Shown here: piece after piece, positions 59,938 through 64,000 of the stretch
How positions within the stretch are numbered: position 1 is the first letter of the stretch
Layout: every line of letters starts with the position of its first letter
Translations under genes and position numbers: made by a program
Notes under the pieces: model-generated
The model's input: the letters and a program-made list of their open reading frames with translations, nothing else
What the model was told of the DNA's origin: nothing
Databases searched by the model: none
Origin: Amphibiibacter pelophylacis
Lineage (GTDB): Bacteria > Pseudomonadota > Gammaproteobacteria > Burkholderiales > Burkholderiaceae_C
DNA: 64,000 nt
Assembly: GCF_037688875.1 (NCBI RefSeq)
Contig: NZ_JAWDIE010000003.1
Coordinates: forward strand, 124,001-188,000
Reading direction: 5' to 3'

Positions 59938-61143
59938 TCAGCTGCCCTTTTTGAAGTCGGTGTAGACGCTGGACATGGCCGCACGCGCCTCGTTGGTGAA
60001 GCTGCTGGGCGGAATCAGCTTGGCCATGTAAGCCGGATCCACAAAAATCGTCTTGTTGTTGGCGATCTCGGGGTTGATCTTGTCCATCGCAGCCTTGTTG
60101 CCCGTGGGGTAGCCCATGGTGTTGGCCATGGCGGCGGCGTTTTCCGGGCGCAGGTAGTAGTTGATGAAGGCCATGGCGTTGGCCGGATGCTTGGCGCCCT
60201 TGGCAATGGCCATGGTGTCAAAGAAGCTCAGGGCGCCCTTGCTGGGCAGCAGCGCTTCGATGGTGTCCTTGCCGCCGTTGTCCTTGACGCGGGCCGCCGC
60301 CTGGTTGATGTCGCCCGACCAGCCGATCACGGCGCAGGCTTTGCCGCTGGCGATGTCGTCGATCATGGTGGCGCTGAAAATGCGGATGTCCTTGCGCACC
60401 TTGGACAGCATTTCGCCCGCCGCCTTGTAGTCGGCCGGGTCGTTGGAGTAAGCGTCCTTGCCGATGTAGTTCAGCGCCGCGGGAATGATCTCGGTGGGCG
60501 AATCCAGATAGGCGATGCCGCAGGATTTCAGCTTGCTGGTGTACTCGGGCTTGAAGACCAGATCCCAAGCGTTCTCGGGCATGGGCATGCCAGCCAGCGC
60601 CTTTTCAACTTTTTCCTTGTTGATGCCTACCGTGGTGAAGCCCCAGGCCCAAGGCACCAGGTATTTGTTGCCTGGATCGGCTTTGGTCAGCAGGGACATG
60701 ATGCCCGGATCCAGGTTGGCCAGATTGGGAATCTGCGCCTTGTCCAGCGGCTCCAGCAGGCCGCCTTCGATCTGGGGTTTGGCGAACACGCTGCCCGGCA
60801 CCACGATGTCATAACCGGTATTGCCCGCAACCAGTTTGGCGTGCAGGGCCTCGTTGGTTTCAAAGGTGTCGTAATTGACCTTGATGCCGGTTTCTTTCTC
60901 GAAGCCTTCGATCAGGCCATCGGGCACGTAATCGGGCCAGTTGTAAATGTTGAGCACCTTCTCTTCGGTATTGGCCGCCATGGCTGGTGCAGCCGCCGGT
61001 GTACTGGAGGCCTGCGCTGCGGCCGGGGCCGGGCTGGCGGTGGCCGGAGTGGCTTCGGCCACGGGCGCGGCGGGGGCTTCGGCTTTGCCGCAGGCGCTCA
61101 GGACCAGGGCGGAAACGGCCAGGGCAAGAAGGGTTTTTGTCAT
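59938..61143 (-). CDS. potF: Polyamine-binding lipoprotein, PotF-like
   Basis: A 401-residue extracytoplasmic solute-binding protein. Instead of an ordinary signal peptide it has a lipobox (VLSACGK, lipidated Cys18) and a ~40-residue Ala/Pro-rich tether. The binding fold begins KVLNIYNWPDYVPDGLIEGFEKETGI in part, with AYLDSPTEIIPAALNYIG and VIGWSGDINQAAAR lining the polyamine site as in PotF/PotD. It is the first transporter gene and has a 147-bp upstream gap with a TTAAAAT -10-like element. Confidence 0.92.
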   Translation of the reverse strand: MTKTLLALAVSALVLSACGKAEAPAAPVAEATPATASPAPAAAQASSTPAAAPAMAANTEEKVLNIYNWPDYVPDGLIEGFEKETGIKVNYDTFETNEALHAKLVAGNTGYDIVVPGSVFAKPQIEGGLLEPLDKAQIPNLANLDPGIMSLLTKADPGNKYLVPWAWGFTTVGINKEKVEKALAGMPMPENAWDLVFKPEYTSKLKSCGIAYLDSPTEIIPAALNYIGKDAYSNDPADYKAAGEMLSKVRKDIRIFSATMIDDIASGKACAVIGWSGDINQAAARVKDNGGKDTIEALLPSKGALSFFDTMAIAKGAKHPANAMAFINYYLRPENAAAMANTMGYPTGNKAAMDKINPEIANNKTIFVDPAYMAKLIPPSSFTNEARAAMSSVYTDFKKGS

Positions 61144-61290
61144 GACGGCAAGGCTCCTGAGGGTCGAAGTCTGAAAAAGAAAGGAAAAAACCAGGCACAG
61201 GGCATGAAAAAAACACCCCTGTGGCCTATTTTAAGCAGAAGCGCCCTGATATTTCGGGGCACCGCGGCTTCGGCGAACCACCGGGGCCGC

Positions 61291-61749
61291 TCAGCCCGGC
61301 GGCACGGTCACATGGACCACGGTGGCCTGCATCAGCGCCACCACCTTCATGGGCGACTGCGCCGTCGCCTCATCCAGCGCAACGGCGCAGGCCAGCACCT
61401 CGCCCGAGCACACGGTCAGGCGCTGGCCCGCGTGCTGCACGCGGCCGATGGCGACAAAGTGCGCGCCGATGGCCGGGCGGACCAGGTTGATCTTGAACTC
61501 GGCGGTGACGACCTCGCAGCCGGCCGGCGCCCGCGTCAGCGCGGCGTAGCCGCAGGCGCTGTCCAGCACGCTGCTGATGGCGCCCGCGTGGACAAAACCC
61601 TGCTGCTGCGACAGGTGCGCCGCCCAGGGCAGAACGATGCGCACCTCGCCCTCGCGCACCGACTGCAGGCGCGCGCCCAGCGTCGTCATCAGACTCTGGG
61701 CGGAAAAGCTGTCGGCGATGCGCTGGTGCAGGACCGGGTCCGGGCTCAC
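61291..61749 (-). CDS. PaaI-family hotdog thioesterase
   Basis: A 152-residue protein from GTG (61749), overlapping the aminotransferase stop (GTGA). The hotdog helix LSQQQGFVHAGAISSVLDSACGYAA and strand FKINLVRPA are typical of PaaI/YigI acyl-CoA thioesterases. Placement in a polyamine operon suggests it acts on a CoA thioester from the same catabolic route, which is inference. Confidence 0.82.
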   Translation of the reverse strand: MSPDPVLHQRIADSFSAQSLMTTLGARLQSVREGEVRIVLPWAAHLSQQQGFVHAGAISSVLDSACGYAALTRAPAGCEVVTAEFKINLVRPAIGAHFVAIGRVQHAGQRLTVCSGEVLACAVALDEATAQSPMKVVALMQATVVHVTVPPG

Positions 61750-63143
61750 AGCCAGCCCCGGGCGCGCACGTCGGCCAGGGTCAGATCGAGCGCGTGGCGG
61801 ATCAGGCGCAGCAGCTCGTCGATGTCGCTGCGCGTCATGACCAGCGGCGGCGCGATGATCATGCGGTCGCCCACCGCGCGCATGATCACGCCATTGTTGA
61901 AGCAGTGGCCCCGGCACAGCATGCCCACGCCCAAAGCTGAATCAAACAGGGTGTTGCTGGCGCGGTCGCGCACCAGCTGCAGCCCGGCGACCATGCCGCA
62001 GCTTTCGGCCAGACCCACCAGCGGGTGGTCGGCCAGCGCGGCAAAGCCCTGGGCCAGCCAGGGGCCGGTGTCACTGCGCACGCGCTCGACCAGGCCTTCG
62101 GCCTGCATGATGTCCAGCGTGGTCAGCGCCGCCTGGCAGGCCACCGGGTGGCCGCTGTAGGTGTAGCCGTGGTTGAACTCGCCGCCCTGCTCCACCAGCA
62201 CCTTGGCCACGCGCGAACCCACCATCACGCCGCCCAGCGGCACGTAGCCGCTGGTCACGCCCTTGGCAAAGGTCACCAGATCGGGGCGGTAGCCAAACTT
62301 TTCGTAGGCGAACCAGTGGCCCAGTCGCCCAAAAGCGCAGATCACCTCGTCAGAAATCAGCAAAATGCCGTATTTGTCGACAATGCGCTGGATCTCCGGC
62401 CAGTAGCTGTCGGGCGGAATGATGACCCCGCCCGCGCCCTGCACCGGCTCGGCGATGAAGGCGGCGACGGTGTCCGGACCCAGCTCCAGAATTTTCTCTT
62501 CCAGCGCCCGGGCGGCACGCAGGCCGAAATCGTCGCGACTCTCGCCGGGGTGGGCGTGCTCGAAAGCGAAGGGCTGCATGATGTGCGCCACACCCGGAAT
62601 CGGCAGATCGCCCTGGCTGTGCATGCCCGACATGCCGGACAGCGAGGCCCCGCCGATGGTCGAGCCGTGGTAGCCGTTCCAGCGCGAGATCAGCGTCTTG
62701 CGCTGCGGCTGGCCCATCAGGTCCCAGTAGCGGCGCACCAGGCGGATGTTGGTGTCGTTGCTCTCGCTGCCGCTGCTGCTGAAAAAGACGTGGTCAAAGC
62801 GCGTCTCGCCCGCCGCCGGGGCGAGGGTGGCCAGACGGGTGGCCAGTTCGACCGCGCGCGGGTGCGTGGTCTGGAAGAAGCTGTTGTAGTAAGGCAGCTC
62901 CAGCATCTGGCGGTGGACGGCGTCGGCGATCTCGCGGCGGCCGTAGCCCAGGTTGACACACCACAGGCCGCTCATGCCGTCCAGAATCTTGCGGCCTTCG
63001 CCGTCAAACACATAGATGCCTTCAGCGTGCGTGATCACGCGCGCCCCGATGGCTGCCAGCTCCCGGCTGTCGGTGAAGGGGTGCAGGTAGTGCGCGGCGT
63101 CCTGCCCGCGCAGGCGTTCCAGGGTGGCGGTATCCAGACTCAT
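61746..63143 (-). CDS. spuC: Class III aminotransferase, putrescine/polyamine:pyruvate type (SpuC-like)
   Basis: A 465-residue PLP enzyme. Visible are LDGMSGLWCVNLGYGR, FFSSSGSESNDTNIRL (phosphate-binding), the Asp in LLISDEVICAFGRLG and the Schiff-base Lys294 in FAKGVTSGYVPLGG. The whole pattern matches SpuC, which moves the amino group of putrescine to pyruvate to give 4-aminobutanal. Related beta-alanine and GABA:pyruvate aminotransferases remain possible. Lies 22 bp after the glutamine synthetase-like gene. Confidence 0.87.
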   Translation of the reverse strand: MSLDTATLERLRGQDAAHYLHPFTDSRELAAIGARVITHAEGIYVFDGEGRKILDGMSGLWCVNLGYGRREIADAVHRQMLELPYYNSFFQTTHPRAVELATRLATLAPAAGETRFDHVFFSSSGSESNDTNIRLVRRYWDLMGQPQRKTLISRWNGYHGSTIGGASLSGMSGMHSQGDLPIPGVAHIMQPFAFEHAHPGESRDDFGLRAARALEEKILELGPDTVAAFIAEPVQGAGGVIIPPDSYWPEIQRIVDKYGILLISDEVICAFGRLGHWFAYEKFGYRPDLVTFAKGVTSGYVPLGGVMVGSRVAKVLVEQGGEFNHGYTYSGHPVACQAALTTLDIMQAEGLVERVRSDTGPWLAQGFAALADHPLVGLAESCGMVAGLQLVRDRASNTLFDSALGVGMLCRGHCFNNGVIMRAVGDRMIIAPPLVMTRSDIDELLRLIRHALDLTLADVRARGWL

Positions 63144-63165
63144 GGCGTCTCCTTAGTGATCGGGT

Positions 63166-64000
63166 TCAGACGTGCAGCAGCAGGTGTTCACGCTCCCAGG
63201 GGGAGATGACTTTCATGAACTCTTCAAACTCCACTTCCTTGATCTCGGCGTAAACGGTGATGAACTCGTGGCCCAGCACCTCGCTGAGGTCTTCGTCGCG
63301 GCGCAGCCAGTCCAGCGCTTCGCCCAGCGAACGCGGCAGCGCGTAGGGCGACAGGTAGGCGTCGCCCTTCATTTCCGGCTTGGGCGCGATGCGCTTTTTC
63401 ATGCCGATGTAGCCGCAGGCCAGCGTCATGGCCAACGCCACATAGGGGTTGGCGTCGGCGCCGATGACGCGGTTTTCAACCCGCCGCGCCTGCGGCTGGG
63501 CAATGGGCGAGCGGATGCCCACGGTGCGGTTGTCGTGGCCCCACTCGATGTTGATGGGCGCGGCCGTAGAGCGCGCCAGGCGCCGGTAGCTGTTGACGTA
63601 TGGCGCCACCAGCGCCATCGCCGCCGGCACGTAGCGCTGCAGGCCGCCGATGTAGTGGTAGAAGGCGTCCGAAGCGCTGCCGTCGGCCTTCGAGAACAGG
63701 TTGTCGCCGCTGGCCTCGTCCACGATGCTCTGGTGGATGTGCATGGCGCTGCCGGGTTCGCCCGCAATGGGCTTGGCCATGAAGGTGGCGTACATGTCGT
63801 GGCGCAGCGCGGCCTCGCGCACCGTGCGCTTGAACAGGAAGACCTCGTCCGCCAGGCCCAGCGGCGAGGCGTGGAAGAAGTTGATCTCCATCTGCCCGGC
63901 GCCGATCTCGTGGATCAGGGTGTCGACGTTCAGCTCCATGCGGTCGCAGTAATCGTAGATGTCTTCGAAGAGCGGATCGAATTCGTTGACCGCGTCGATG
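63166..64000 (-). CDS. Glutamine-synthetase-family gamma-glutamylpolyamine synthetase, 5' end missing
   Basis: The visible C-terminal ~277 residues match the glutamine synthetase fold: QMEINFFHASPLGLADEVFLFK, the metal/glutamate loop GSAMHIHQSIVDEASGDNLF, and RVENRVIGADANPYVALA. In this context (SpuC-like aminotransferase, polyamine ABC transporter) it is most likely PuuA/SpuI-like and glutamylates putrescine or spermidine rather than ammonia. The frame runs off the right edge, so the start is not seen. Confidence 0.85.
   Translation of the reverse strand, partial: IDAVNEFDPLFEDIYDYCDRMELNVDTLIHEIGAGQMEINFFHASPLGLADEVFLFKRTVREAALRHDMYATFMAKPIAGEPGSAMHIHQSIVDEASGDNLFSKADGSASDAFYHYIGGLQRYVPAAMALVAPYVNSYRRLARSTAAPINIEWGHDNRTVGIRSPIAQPQARRVENRVIGADANPYVALAMTLACGYIGMKKRIAPKPEMKGDAYLSPYALPRSLGEALDWLRRDEDLSEVLGHEFITVYAEIKEVEFEEFMKVISPWEREHLLLHV

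Noticed and set aside
58651..62160. Very long plus-strand open frame of over 1100 codons opposite the polyamine transporter genes.
   Set aside because: It is antisense to potH, potG, potF and neighbours whose motifs are unmistakable; its composition (His/Gln/Arg/Gly-rich, no domain) is the usual product of high-GC codon bias in the opposite frame.
1..64000. tRNA or rRNA genes.
   Set aside because: No cloverleaf with the GGTTCGAATCC-type T-arm or rRNA signature was noticed in any intergenic region; short gaps leave little room.

Overview
The window is high-GC DNA whose gene content and gene order point to a betaproteobacterium of the order Burkholderiales, probably near Comamonadaceae. The evidence is the rsmA-surA-lptD block with a divergent sugar-kinase gene, the fliE|fliFGHI divergence, the rsfS-rlmH-maf block, and the polyamine uptake and catabolism genes. 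I cannot name the genus from sequence alone.

Left part (1-23755), mostly housekeeping. Minus strand: lptD-surA-rsmA-kefF-kefC and two glycosyltransferases read as one compact run with ATGA overlaps (envelope biogenesis, ribosome maturation, potassium efflux, glycan synthesis). A divergent AmgK-type kinase follows, then a structured RNA that fits 6S RNA just after purL. Plus strand: map, a small membrane protein, a DUF4258/DUF2283 pair resembling toxin-antitoxin, a glutathione transferase, glnD, ilvD and an isolated GspE/PilB-like ATPase.

Accessory part (23756-39175). Two pairs of a ~105-bp dispersed repeat bracket about 9.8 kb. Inside are a Tat-exported thioredoxin with a CcdA-like partner, then four consecutive minus-strand toxin/immunity cassettes of contact-dependent-inhibition or polymorphic-toxin type. 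No full-length cdiA or cdiB is present. The cassettes are: two PD-(D/E)XK-like nuclease-type toxins each with an Imm49 protein, one toxin with a possible BECR-fold end and a small immunity candidate, and one frameshifted Endonuclease_NS_2-type toxin with a YezG/DUF6882 fusion immunity protein. One toxin has a nonsense codon. The cassettes share blocks of near-identical DNA, which suggests growth and decay by recombination. Next to them is a tandem duplication of a two-gene unit: an S10-family carboxypeptidase lipoprotein plus a 112-residue exported protein, with a GntR/FadR-like operator upstream.

Right part (39176-64000), again mostly conserved. It holds fliE divergent from fliFGHI (no fliJ follows), rng, an exported Ala/Lys/His-rich protein with a sigma-E-like promoter, a UbiH-type hydroxylase, corA, cysE, thyA, a degenerate GGDEF protein, a Fur-box-preceded di-heme peroxidase, a NanM-like Kelch protein, maf (apparently non-ATG start), rlmH and rsfS. 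It ends with a polyamine cluster: spermidine/putrescine ABC transporter (potFGHI-like), a thioesterase, a putrescine aminotransferase and a glutamylpolyamine synthetase cut by the window edge.
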